Both the position numbers and the translations under genes were made by a program. This document shows positions 8,779 to 16,076 of a stretch of 35,904 bases of DNA, one piece after another. Positions within the stretch are counted from its first letter, which is position 1; every line of letters begins with the position of its first letter. Source of the stretch: a virus. The notes beneath the pieces were generated by a model that was not told where the DNA came from, ran no database searches, and saw only the letters and a program-made list of their open reading frames with translations. The DNA is taken from the IMG/VR virus record IMGVR_UViG_3300017783_000085, positions 1 to 35,904 of that record, one strand, 5' to 3'.

Positions 8779-10166
8779 TGTTGACACCTAACGAGATTAT
8801 AAAAAAATCTCTAAAAGAATTTAAATTACAAATAGTTTCAAATAAAAGGGAAGAGGTCATCAAATATTTAGACTACTACACCGGAACAGAAACACAAAAG
8901 TATATTAAACAATACTTTGATACGGACGCATTTAGAGAAATACCTCAATACCAAGCAAATATTACTAAAAAGTTTGTTAATAAGATGTCAAAACTCTATA
9001 CAGTAGGCGCAAAAAGAAATATAGAGGGCGCTTATGAAGATTTAACAGAAAAAAAGAATTATAAAATGAAACATATTGAAAAAATGACAAAATTGCTAGG
9101 AACTATAGCGGTTGGTGTATTTTTTGAAGAACACGGGGGTAAAAAACACTTTAATTACGTACCCGTCTACTATTTTATGCCTTTTTTTGATGAAGATGCT
9201 TTTAGTCCTTATGCAATTACCTATCCCAACTTTATGCCAGTAGACGATGCTTATAATACGTCAAAAATGACATATTCTTACTACGATTCTGAAAGATATA
9301 TAAAATATGACCAAGATGGCATTATTTTAGAAGAAGTTCCTAATGAATCCGGTGTTTTTCCTTTTACATTTTTTCATAGAGAAGAACAAATTGATTCATT
9401 CTTTGTAGAGGGTGCTAATGATATTATTTCTGCTAACGAACACATTAATATTACAATGACTGAGATGCAATTAGGTCTAAGATACCAAATGTTTGGACAA
9501 CCGGTAGCTTCAGGTATTGTAGCAGACCAAAATCTCGCTAGAGCAGGATCAAATGAGATTTTAATGCTAGGAGAGAATGGAAGTTTTGATATTGTTTCTC
9601 CAAAAGGTAACATTAATGAAGTAATTGAGAATATCAAGCTGCAATTAGAACTTGTAGCGCTAAATAACCACCTATATATTACTTTTTCCGATACTGGTGG
9701 CGAAGTTCCTTCAGGAATTGCTTTAAAAATTAAAGATGTTGAAAGAATGGAAGACTACCAAGACGATAAGGAGATGTTTAGAACTTTTGAGCATCAATTA
9801 TATCACGTAGAACACGAATTAGCATCTTATAATGGTATAAAGTTGCCTGATCCTAGTCAATTTAAGATTGATTTTCACGATGTTGAATATCCAATGTCTA
9901 CACAAGACTCAATATTGCAACACAACTTTGATTTAGACCACAATCTTACCACAGAGGCTCACATTTTAATGAAAAACAATAAAGATTTGTCTTTGGAGGA
10001 TGCTATCGAGAGAATTGCTGAAAATAAAGAGATTAATTCTTTGTTAATGGGGAATTTTGACGACATTGAAGAACCTGAAGAGGAAAAAGAACTTGATATA
10101 CCTGAAGGCAGTCATATGCACCCAGATGGAAGCATTATGTCTAATGATGAAGAAATGAACAAGTAA
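8775..10166 (+). CDS. Portal protein
   Basis: A 463-residue protein directly after the terminase, overlapping it as ATGA. There are two adjacent ATG codons (8775 and 8778) and an AGGA site upstream, so either may be used. The N-terminus (EEVIKYLDYYTGTETQKYI...YQANITKKFVNKMSKLYTVG) and the middle (IISANEHINITMTEMQLGLRYQMFGQPVASGI, then SGIALKIKDVERME) are typical of SPP1/gp6-type portals, which form the dodecameric vertex ring for DNA entry. The C-terminal 40 residues are very acidic (EEPEEEKELD). Length is in the normal range. Confidence 0.9.
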   Translation: MMLTPNEIIKKSLKEFKLQIVSNKREEVIKYLDYYTGTETQKYIKQYFDTDAFREIPQYQANITKKFVNKMSKLYTVGAKRNIEGAYEDLTEKKNYKMKHIEKMTKLLGTIAVGVFFEEHGGKKHFNYVPVYYFMPFFDEDAFSPYAITYPNFMPVDDAYNTSKMTYSYYDSERYIKYDQDGIILEEVPNESGVFPFTFFHREEQIDSFFVEGANDIISANEHINITMTEMQLGLRYQMFGQPVASGIVADQNLARAGSNEILMLGENGSFDIVSPKGNINEVIENIKLQLELVALNNHLYITFSDTGGEVPSGIALKIKDVERMEDYQDDKEMFRTFEHQLYHVEHELASYNGIKLPDPSQFKIDFHDVEYPMSTQDSILQHNFDLDHNLTTEAHILMKNNKDLSLEDAIERIAENKEINSLLMGNFDDIEEPEEEKELDIPEGSHMHPDGSIMSNDEEMNK

Positions 10167-10747
10167 TGAAACTAAGCCTTACTGTAGATTTTGATTTTAA
10201 GCCTTTGCAAAAAGCATTACCAAAGATGATAGCAACTAGGATGAATGCGGATATGGATTTAGTTAAAGGTTATATTGACAAAGGTATTAAAACAAGTATA
10301 AGTCCGGTAAACGACAGACCTTATAAACCTATATCTGAGGTTACTAAAATAGTAAGAAAGAAAAGGCGAAAAAATAAATCTAAAGATACTCCTTTGGTAG
10401 CTAGCGGTAGAATGTCAAAACTTAAAAAAAAGAAAGCTTTATCTAGGGGGGATTTAAAGTTCTATGGTTATATAATGATGGGAGCGCCTTATGGAGTTCA
10501 TCACTTACAGGATAGAATAACAGCTACAAATTTTTCAATAAAAGCTAGAAAAGGTGCTAAACGAAAACCTAAAGGAACTTTTTTTAGTGTTAAAGGTACT
10601 AAAGTTCCAGCTCGTGTATGGTTTGGAGTTCCTAGTAAATTTACGCAAAAGAGAAACTTTAATAAGTTTATGAACGGAATGAAACGTAAATTAAAAGAAG
10701 GAGATAAAATGATTAGAAAACCTATAGGACAAATTAAACTTGGATGA
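10166..10747 (+). CDS. Virion morphogenesis or tail-completion protein (Mu gpG/phage_tail_S-like)
   Basis: A 193-residue, very basic protein. It has the signature order of the phage virion-morphogenesis family: RPYKPIS near residue 50, LVASGRMSKLK near 75, YGVHHLQDR near 112 and VPARVWFGVPSKF near 150, corresponding to the family's SGrL, Y..hH..G and PaR.flG landmarks. Such proteins help complete the head or tail joint. It starts on the last base of the portal stop codon, so translation is coupled. The family match is from memory and by eye. Confidence 0.72.
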   Translation: MKLSLTVDFDFKPLQKALPKMIATRMNADMDLVKGYIDKGIKTSISPVNDRPYKPISEVTKIVRKKRRKNKSKDTPLVASGRMSKLKKKKALSRGDLKFYGYIMMGAPYGVHHLQDRITATNFSIKARKGAKRKPKGTFFSVKGTKVPARVWFGVPSKFTQKRNFNKFMNGMKRKLKEGDKMIRKPIGQIKLG

Positions 10748-10961
10748 ACTAATAAAAAAAATTGAAAAGCTTTTTGAGAAAGTTGTAGAAGTGGAAGAAA
10801 TTGCTAGAAACAATAATCACTTGATTGGGTTTATGCTTAGTGGTAGTCCGAAATCTATTTCTCTAGATGGGCATAGGGTAAAGTCTATGTTTTTAAGCTC
10901 TGAAATGCTAGAGTATTTACAAGAAAATGATATTTCTATAGATTTTCTTGGAGATGCTTAG
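10740..10961 (+). CDS. Small protein of unknown function
   Basis: A 73-residue protein starting MDELIKKIEKLFEKV, with an N-terminal amphipathic or coiled-coil helix (1-30) and a C-terminal part GHRVKSMFLSSEMLEYLQ. I do not recognise a family. It overlaps the preceding gene by 8 bases and its last 26 bases overlap the end of the convergent terminase small-subunit gene. It is the last gene of the short terminase-portal operon. Confidence 0.65.
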   Translation: MDELIKKIEKLFEKVVEVEEIARNNNHLIGFMLSGSPKSISLDGHRVKSMFLSSEMLEYLQENDISIDFLGDA

Positions 10962-11505
10962 ACTCTAATGCTTCAAGCTCTTGTAGCCAAGCTGTTCTTT
11001 TTGTTTTGGTGTGTCTACCTCTTCCTAATGGCTTTAATCCAACCTTTTTCGCGCGATAGATTAATTTTTTGGAGTCTAATTTTTTCTTATTCAATGATTC
11101 CAGTCGCGATTCTGTATTGGATACTAATTCTTTTTTCTCGTCTTCTGAATCTATAATAATAGCTTCGTTTATTTTTTTATTACCTTCCAAGAATCTTTCA
11201 AACGGACTTTCTACCTTAACTTCTACGTTCTTGATCAATTTACCAGAGTGTTCTAATATTAATCTTCCGGCTTGTACGTTACCTTGTATAGCTTCTGTAT
11301 ACATAGCCTGTAATACAGATGGAAGCTTAGCACCAAATGATTTCATATAAGTTGAGTATAAATCTTCTACAAACTCTTTATCGGACAACCAATTTGTAAT
11401 GGTGTTTCTGTGTACACCTATTTCTTTACTTATATCTACTAGACTAAGTTCCGGATTATTTACGTATATGGTAGCAAATTCAATTTGTTTTTTATTTAAA
11501 TTCAT
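10936..11505 (-). CDS. terS: Terminase small subunit
   Basis: A 189-residue protein. Residues 5-50 form a helix-turn-helix of the kind in phBC6A51-type small terminases (KQIEFATIYVNNPELSLVDISKEIGVHRNTITNWLSD). The centre GNVQAGRLILEHSGKLIKNVEVKVESPFERFL is the usual oligomerisation region followed by the linker that contacts the large subunit. The C-terminal third is basic. It recognises packaging sites and loads the large subunit. It is unusual in lying on the opposite strand from terL, beyond portal, and converging with that operon. It overlaps the next upstream gene as ATGA. Confidence 0.82.
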   Translation of the reverse strand: MNLNKKQIEFATIYVNNPELSLVDISKEIGVHRNTITNWLSDKEFVEDLYSTYMKSFGAKLPSVLQAMYTEAIQGNVQAGRLILEHSGKLIKNVEVKVESPFERFLEGNKKINEAIIIDSEDEKKELVSNTESRLESLNKKKLDSKKLIYRAKKVGLKPLGRGRHTKTKRTAWLQELEALESKHLQENL

Positions 11506-11717
11506 CCTTCTCCCAATTCCTTCCTAACTGCTTTGTCGCTAAAGTCTGAAAAGCCGTATGCAATCTTAACTAAGGGTTTAGATAAAACTCTTTGTGCTGG
11601 AACATCTTTTTTACATTTACTGCAATACACTTTCTTTACATTCCTATCTTCAATAGAAGCTACTACATCTATAATTTCGTCGTGGTCGCATTTTTTTTTG
11701 AACTCGTATATAGGCAC
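11502..11717 (-). CDS. FmdB-like zinc-ribbon protein
   Basis: A 71-residue protein starting MPIYEF, the hallmark start of the FmdB family of small zinc-ribbon proteins. It has C10 and a CSKC pair near 32-35 followed by the basic VPAQRVLSKP segment; one of the usual four ligands appears to be missing or replaced by a His or Asp near residue 11-13. The family is of unknown function, sometimes called a regulator. It sits between holin and terminase small subunit in a tightly overlapping leftward operon. Confidence 0.75.
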   Translation of the reverse strand: MPIYEFKKKCDHDEIIDVVASIEDRNVKKVYCSKCKKDVPAQRVLSKPLVKIAYGFSDFSDKAVRKELGEG

Positions 11718-12088
11718 TATGCGGACCTTTGAACTTTTTCAAATGAGCGCATTCCCCCTAAACCTAATAATCCCATTAAAACAGTCATTAGTGTTGACAT
11801 ATCAAATTCGGGTAATACAATATCGTATCCCAATGCTATTAAAATAAAGGCTATCATAGGTTGTAATACAAAGTGGTATCCTAACGCAAAAGAACAAATC
11901 CAACCTACGCTTGGTCGCCATCCACTCTTAAAGAAGCTATCAGATCCGGCTTCTACTTTATTTACTTCTATCTGTGCTTTGTTAATTTCTTGGATTAACT
12001 GCGCTTTTTCTTCTTTATCTAAGGTAAACTTATCTACGTGTCCTGCTACCTTGTCAATTATATTGGTAATCATATTTAATTTTGGCAT
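11717..12088 (-). CDS. Holin, GTA_holin_3TM-like
   Basis: A 123-residue protein. Residues 1-50 are a charged helix (DKVAGHVDKFTLDKEEKAQL). Then comes the family signature FFKSGWRPSVGWICSFALGYHFV (about 47-69) and hydrophobic segments at about 55-72, 74-90 and 98-115. In this family the protein opens the inner membrane for the endolysin, encoded here at 34169-34657 in another operon. Translation is coupled to both neighbours by one-base stop/start overlaps. Confidence 0.8.
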   Translation of the reverse strand: MPKLNMITNIIDKVAGHVDKFTLDKEEKAQLIQEINKAQIEVNKVEAGSDSFFKSGWRPSVGWICSFALGYHFVLQPMIAFILIALGYDIVLPEFDMSTLMTVLMGLLGLGGMRSFEKVQRSA

Positions 12089-12261
12089 TACTTCTTCCTT
12101 TTTTTCGCAGTCTTAGCTGCTGATTTAAATTGTGATGCGGTTGGAGCATTCTTACTTTTCTTGCTACGCATTCTTTCTACTTTCTTTGCTCCGCTAGCCT
12201 TTTGTTTTTTAATTCTTTTACGCTTCGCGTGTATGTTTGCATATAGTCCTTTTTTAGCCAT
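12088..12261 (-). CDS. Small, very basic protein (MAKKGLYANIHAKRKRI type)
   Basis: A 57-residue ORF whose start MAKKGLYANIHAKRKRIKK and internal APTASQF..AAKTAKK I know as a small conserved protein of many marine and cyanobacterial phages. Function is not established. Its charge (more than 20 Lys/Arg) suggests nucleic-acid binding, perhaps packaging or virion-internal. Stop and start codons overlap by one base on both sides, which supports real expression. Confidence 0.75.
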   Translation of the reverse strand: MAKKGLYANIHAKRKRIKKQKASGAKKVERMRSKKSKNAPTASQFKSAAKTAKKRKK

Positions 12262-12389
12262 TACTTTTTCCTTTTTTTATAATAGTTCTTACTAAGCTTA
12301 TTTCCATACTTGGTATTATTGCTATTACCTTGCCTAGTCTTCTTTTTTCCATTAGAACGTTTGGTGTTATTAATATTGTTTTTTCTCAT
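12261..12389 (-). CDS. Tiny basic Asn/Lys-rich protein
   Basis: A 42-residue ORF (MRKNNINNTKRSNGKKK, ending NYYKKRKK), almost wholly Lys, Arg, Asn, Tyr and Ser. Its stop overlaps the start of the next gene by one base, and its own start lies inside the end of the upstream gene. I do not recognise it. Probably disordered and nucleic-acid binding. Confidence 0.55.
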   Translation of the reverse strand: MRKNNINNTKRSNGKKKTRQGNSNNTKYGNKLSKNYYKKRKK

Positions 12390-12546
12390 CTCTCCACTTC
12401 TTTTCGCCCTCTTCTATTCTATCTAAGGCTTTCTTTGTTTTCTTTTTCCCAAAAATCTTTTCCCATTTATCAGCATACTCTTTACGCGTAATACTCATTG
12501 GTCTAGGCATATCCCCTTTTCCTACTCCGTTTGGACCATCAAACAT
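12370..12546 (-). CDS. Small basic protein of unknown function
   Basis: A 58-residue ORF, MFDGPNGVGKGDMPRPMSITRKEYADKWEKIFG, ending in a charged helix. An internal Met in MPRPMSITR is an alternative start. The stop of this gene and the start of the 42-residue gene overlap by 20 bases. Function unknown; the Lys-rich helix again suggests binding of nucleic acid or an acidic partner. Confidence 0.6.
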   Translation of the reverse strand: MFDGPNGVGKGDMPRPMSITRKEYADKWEKIFGKKKTKKALDRIEEGEKKWRDEKKQY

Positions 12547-12869
12547 TATCCTTTTCTCCTTTGTCCTTTAGCTGGCTGTCTTGTCTTTCCACCCTTACCT
12601 GCCCACAAGAACTTATCTGCCCAATAAGCTGCTGACATTCTACCTCTTCTTATATTGGCTGCGTGTCTAGCTTTAAAACTCTTTCTAGCTTCTGGACTAT
12701 AATTATGTCCATACCCTTTTGCTCCAAATCTTATCAGCTTTAATTTGTGTCCTTGTTCAGCTAACACAACTGCTTTTTTCTTTGGATGATTAGGCGTCAT
12801 TTTAGGCTTATTAGTCCTTTGTAAGCGGTTACGCTTAAGTATGTTCTTCTTTCGCTCTGAGTGTGCCAT
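12546..12869 (-). CDS. Basic DUF6321-like phage protein
   Basis: A 107-residue, strongly basic protein. The central part IRFGAKGYGHNYSPEARKSFKARHAANI and the following GRMSAAYWADKFLWAG are close to a small protein family found in many marine phages (DUF6321, from memory). In such genomes it often sits near structural genes. It is the first gene of this leftward operon, and the TTGCAC/TAAATT promoter upstream is well placed. Function is not known. Confidence 0.75.
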   Translation of the reverse strand: MAHSERKKNILKRNRLQRTNKPKMTPNHPKKKAVVLAEQGHKLKLIRFGAKGYGHNYSPEARKSFKARHAANIRRGRMSAAYWADKFLWAGKGGKTRQPAKGQRRKG

Positions 12870-12878
12870 ATAAGGCTT

Positions 12879-12907
12879 AATTTAGGTAGGCGAATTGTTT
12901 TGTGCAA
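12879..12907 (-). promoter_or_regulatory. Sigma70-like promoter for the holin and terminase-small operon
   Basis: On the minus strand TTGCAC (12907-12902) and TAAATT (12884-12879) are separated by exactly 17 bp and lie just upstream of the first gene of the leftward block (start 12869). Four of six bases match each consensus hexamer. The very short leader implied (about a few bases) leaves little room for a ribosome site, so the real start point may differ. Confidence 0.45.
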
Positions 12908-13363
12908 CCTTACGAATTTTATTTTACCTTTTGAGCGGAATCTGATACGTCTATGTATGCCAATGATCCATACGCCCTATGCCCTTTCATTGATCATGCG
13001 CGCGCCCATGTTTTTACTAGTGGCGCACGTTGCCAATTGCGGTTAGTTTGGTAATAGTAGAAATTAAGAAGGGTACGAATTGTGTAAAATAAAGCGGAGC
13101 GGTGCGCAAGCCAAAAAAGCATAGAAAAGCACAATTGAAAATAATTCAAAACCAATTCAAATACTGGTGATCCCTTCCGTCTTCTTCCTTTAGGTATTAT
13201 TGATGGTTACTTCGTAACAATGGAAGCCAATCAAAGCCGTTTTCAGGCTAGATATACATATTTGCGCGCGTTCGTGACACGTCGAAGAATTACTTGCACT
13301 TACGCACTAAGTATATTAACATTGTATATGAATTCAATTAACAATAAAACAAAGGGGTTTACA
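12908..13363. other. Intergenic region between divergent blocks, left flank of the cassette
   Basis: No convincing gene is seen here. Base composition changes near 12950 from AT-rich to a mixture with GCGC-rich words (GCGCGCGCC near 13000, TTGCGCGCG near 13262) like those of the following cassette, so the acquired segment probably begins in this stretch. A small perfect hairpin, GTTAC-ttc-GTAAC, lies at 13206-13218. Short ATTGAAA/ATTCAAA words repeat at about 13133-13160. Neither a tRNA nor an attachment site was found. Confidence 0.5.
13030..13057 (+). promoter_or_regulatory. Possible promoter for the amidoligase cassette
   Basis: TTGCCA (13030-13035) and TAATAG (13052-13057) are spaced 16 bp apart on the plus strand. 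This would give a leader of about 300 bases before the first cassette gene at 13364. Other weaker pairs can be drawn closer to the gene, so this is a tentative choice. Confidence 0.25.
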
Positions 13364-13612
13364 ATGGATGCTTTAAGAGTATTATTAGTGAATGTATTTA
13401 AAATGGTTACTTTAATGGGTTTCGCTTTCGCACTTCTAGGCTTTTACTTTCAATTAGAAGCAATCAGGGAAGCAAACGCACTTTACATAATGGATAATGA
13501 ATACGCGGTTGAATTGTTCGGGCTTTCTTGGTTGTACTTAGGCTTGGGTGCTTGGGCAATGATCATAGGGGTATTAGTTACAATCAATCTTGAAAATAAA
13601 GGGGTTAAATAA
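13364..13612 (+). CDS. Small membrane protein, first gene of the cassette
   Basis: An 82-residue protein starting MDALRVLLVNVFKM, with two predicted membrane helices, about residues 6-28 and 52-76, joined by a charged loop EAIREANALYIMDNEY. The start at 13364 was chosen because it has a clear AAAGGGG site nine bases upstream and the frame upstream of it looks non-coding. Its stop overlaps the amidoligase start by one base (TAATG). I do not recognise a family. By position it may anchor the amidoligase or its product at the membrane, but this is inference. Confidence 0.75.
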   Translation: MDALRVLLVNVFKMVTLMGFAFALLGFYFQLEAIREANALYIMDNEYAVELFGLSWLYLGLGAWAMIIGVLVTINLENKGVK

Positions 13613-15234
13613 TGGAAACTAAAACAATAAAAACAAGTACTTCAGGAATGGATATTGTAGGGGTTACACAATTAGTAGAGAAACATTATTCATATGATAG
13701 TGACGAAAAAACAATTGCGCTACTTTATGGGGATTACACGTACCACAAGGACGGCGAAGCCTTCGCGGGTATGTTTGAAAATGTACATATTTTCAAAGGG
13801 TATGCAAAAAACAACGCGTATAATTACATTGTTGAATATCACAAAGGCGATGCGCAAAAATTCTTGTCAATGGATAAAGATTTAAATCTAAGCAATTTTC
13901 AAGAAGGTACAATTATTGATAATTCTTTTGATAATTTAGCGGATAGCTTGTACAACGTTGATTACTTCGCGATTTTGAAAAAGGACGGAATGTATATAGA
14001 AGATAAGAATCTTTTTTTGCCGTTTCATTTAAAGGGTTTAAGAAGGTTTCAAAATTGCCCCAATTGCAAGCAATACTATAGAACATATTGTAAATGTACC
14101 GATAAGGCACAAATTAGAAGTCATAATATGTCTTCCGTATACTTCAATGATGTAATTAACGGAAAATTAATTACTAGCAATCGATCATTAAATAAGACGT
14201 TAAGCCAAAGACGCGCTTTTATTGGTTTCGAATGGGAATTGGGATTCGAAAAAGCAAGAAGAAGCCAAGCCGAACAAACGTTGGGATTTTATAGGATGTT
14301 AAAAAGCAAAGATATTGCGCTTTTAAACCTATTCGGCGAAGCAATGAGCGATTCAACAATCGGCGAACATTACGGGAAGGGCGCGGAAATTGGAAGCAAT
14401 GTTTTTAGTTTAGATTATTACTTAAAATATCAATCCGAAATTGAGCGCGTTACGGAATGGGCGAACGAAAACGAAATGTACGGAAGCAAACTTGGCTTCC
14501 ATATTCATATTAGTAGGGATGCTTTTGATCAAAAAAGTTTGGTGAAATGGTTGTCGTTTATGACTACTTCTAATCAGGTACTATTGAAGCTAAGCGGGCG
14601 CGGTATGTCATCGGGTATTCAAAAAGCATATGCAAAATTAGTTTTGCCGTATGAATACCAAGACGAAAATATTAGCAATCTTCACGGCGCGGGGATCACT
14701 ACACATAGTAAGTTAAAAAAACTTGCTACGGCGGTACTTGGCGGGCATAGCTTAGGCGATAAGTTTAACTATTTAAACTTCGTACGTACAAGCACGATTG
14801 AATATAGATTACCGGCTTCTTCAACGGATGATGGCAAAGGCGCTTTTAATCGCGTTTGTAGGCATCTTGAATTAATGTTTGCAACGTTTGAATTTGCAAC
14901 GTACGAAGATTTGGAGGATATGCGCTTTGACAAATTCTTAGAATGGCTAAGCAAAACCGAATATATTAATCTTTACAACGCGATAACGTCGGACGATGAA
15001 ACAATGAAGTTAATTGAGCCATCCGCGAAGCTATCAAAGGCGCAAACGTTAATTCCGCCTAAAACGGAAATTGACGTTACCAACGCGGAAGAAGTTGCGA
15101 AAATGAGCGAAGCCTTCAAAGACTTTGAAAAAAGCGCGCTATCATTACAAGAAGAAGACGAATTCACTAAAGAAGTAATAACTAAACACGCGGGCAAATT
15201 AAAACCGCGTATAACAAAGAAAGAAGGGGTTTAG
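13612..15234 (+). CDS. Amidoligase family protein (COOH-NH2 ligase) with internal zinc knuckle
   Basis: A 540-residue protein. Residues about 200-430 carry the landmarks of the glutamine-synthetase-like amidoligase fold (Amidoligase_2): FIGFEWELGFE (E207, E209), SDSTIGEHYGKGAEIGS (D247, E259), LGFHIHISRDAF (H297, H299) and STIEYRLPASS (E397, R399). These are the expected metal and ATP ligands. A CPNC...CKC zinc knuckle (C149, C152, C160, C162) precedes the catalytic part; residues 1-145 are an unassigned N-terminal domain. Members join a carboxylate to an amine using ATP and, in phages, often sit beside a class-II glutamine amidotransferase, as here. The substrate is unknown. Codons with GCG and CGC are much more common than in flanking phage genes. 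Confidence 0.85.
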   Translation: METKTIKTSTSGMDIVGVTQLVEKHYSYDSDEKTIALLYGDYTYHKDGEAFAGMFENVHIFKGYAKNNAYNYIVEYHKGDAQKFLSMDKDLNLSNFQEGTIIDNSFDNLADSLYNVDYFAILKKDGMYIEDKNLFLPFHLKGLRRFQNCPNCKQYYRTYCKCTDKAQIRSHNMSSVYFNDVINGKLITSNRSLNKTLSQRRAFIGFEWELGFEKARRSQAEQTLGFYRMLKSKDIALLNLFGEAMSDSTIGEHYGKGAEIGSNVFSLDYYLKYQSEIERVTEWANENEMYGSKLGFHIHISRDAFDQKSLVKWLSFMTTSNQVLLKLSGRGMSSGIQKAYAKLVLPYEYQDENISNLHGAGITTHSKLKKLATAVLGGHSLGDKFNYLNFVRTSTIEYRLPASSTDDGKGAFNRVCRHLELMFATFEFATYEDLEDMRFDKFLEWLSKTEYINLYNAITSDDETMKLIEPSAKLSKAQTLIPPKTEIDVTNAEEVAKMSEAFKDFEKSALSLQEEDEFTKEVITKHAGKLKPRITKKEGV

Positions 15235-15235
15235 A

Positions 15236-15862
15236 ATGTGTGTTGCAATAGTAAAACCAAAGGGAAAAAAGATAACTAAAAAAAGCCTGAATTTGGCTTG
15301 GGAAACTAATCCGGACGGCGGGGGGTTTGCCTTTGTCAATAAAGGAAAAATAGTTGTTTTTAAATCCTTAGAACAAGAAGAGTTTGTTAACAAATTATGG
15401 GAAACCTTAAAAATTGTTGATGAAACTTTTTTAATCCATTTTAGAATACGTACAAGCGGGCAAACCGATTTAAATAATTGTCATCCGTTCGCCATAAATA
15501 AAGATTGCGTATTTATTCATAATGGTATGATCAATAATGTTCAATCCAATAATATGATGTCCGATACGCGATTTTTTAATCGTGACATACTTCAACAATC
15601 CGGCTTTCAATTTGGCAACAAGGCACAATTGAAATTAATTGAAACCTTTATTGGGCGCGGAAATAAGCTTGCTTTCTTAAATAGCAAGGGAAGCTTCCAA
15701 ATAGCCAATGAAGGCGCGGGAACGTGGCAAAACGGCACTTGGTTTAGTAATCTTAACCATCAATGTACGATTAGTGAATCCCAATTCACGTTACGTGATA
15801 CGTACTTAGATGATGCGGACGAATGGTACGGGTTGCCATATAATAAAAAAATGAAACTATAA
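15236..15862 (+). CDS. Class-II glutamine amidotransferase (Ntn-type glutaminase)
   Basis: A 208-residue protein starting MCVAIV, which puts the nucleophile C2 at the N-terminus after Met removal. Other landmarks are NPDGGGFAF (25-33), FLIHFRIRTSG (R70, R72), CHPF (82-85), VFIHNGMI (N96, G97 for the oxyanion hole) and SDTRFF (D110), the standard order in the GATase class-II domain. The family hydrolyses glutamine and passes ammonia to a partner. It starts one base after the amidoligase stop with the site GAAGGGG upstream, so the two are probably co-expressed. No second synthetase domain is fused, so ammonia must go to another protein, the amidoligase being the obvious candidate. Confidence 0.85.
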   Translation: MCVAIVKPKGKKITKKSLNLAWETNPDGGGFAFVNKGKIVVFKSLEQEEFVNKLWETLKIVDETFLIHFRIRTSGQTDLNNCHPFAINKDCVFIHNGMINNVQSNNMMSDTRFFNRDILQQSGFQFGNKAQLKLIETFIGRGNKLAFLNSKGSFQIANEGAGTWQNGTWFSNLNHQCTISESQFTLRDTYLDDADEWYGLPYNKKMKL

Positions 15863-15874
15863 GGAGGTTAAAAA

Positions 15875-16024
15875 ATGGAAACGTTAATTAATGGTTTAGT
15901 ACAATTGTGGATTGTTACAACGTTCGTAATTTGCGCGGTATGGGTTTTTACTATTCCGTATCAAATGAGCGATCAATATTTAAAGGATATTAAAGAAGCG
16001 CGTAAATGGCGCAAAATTCGCTAA
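15875..16024 (+). CDS. Single-span membrane micro-protein, last gene of the cassette
   Basis: A 49-residue ORF, METLINGLVQLWIVTTFVIC, with one membrane helix (about residues 8-28) followed by a basic amphipathic tail ending EARKWRKIR. It is preceded by AAGGAGG, the best Shine-Dalgarno site of the cassette, and followed 26 bases later by the terminator stem. It belongs by spacing and codon use to the amidoligase operon. A holin-like, anchor or superinfection-exclusion role would all fit; none is shown. Confidence 0.7.
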   Translation: METLINGLVQLWIVTTFVICAVWVFTIPYQMSDQYLKDIKEARKWRKIR

Positions 16025-16050
16025 TTGAATTCATAACCGATGGCGCAATT

Positions 16051-16076
16051 AAAGCCGGCTTTTGCCGGCTTTTTTT
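16051..16076 (+). terminator. Intrinsic terminator closing the amidoligase cassette
   Basis: AGCCGGC (16053-16059), a TTTT loop and GCCGGCT (16064-16070) form a perfect GC-rich stem that can be extended by A-T pairs and is followed by a run of seven T (16070-16076). It is the clearest intrinsic terminator in the window. It insulates the cassette from the downstream early region. Confidence 0.92.

Noticed and set aside
13080-13180. A tRNA-like look near 13080-13180 (TTCAAAT within paired bases)
   Set aside because: Neither an acceptor stem nor a proper anticodon or T arm can be drawn.
13220-13363. A longer N-terminus for the first cassette gene, from an ATG at 13220
   Set aside because: It has no ribosome site, the added 48 residues look like non-coding translation, and the ATG at 13364 has a strong AAAGGGG site.
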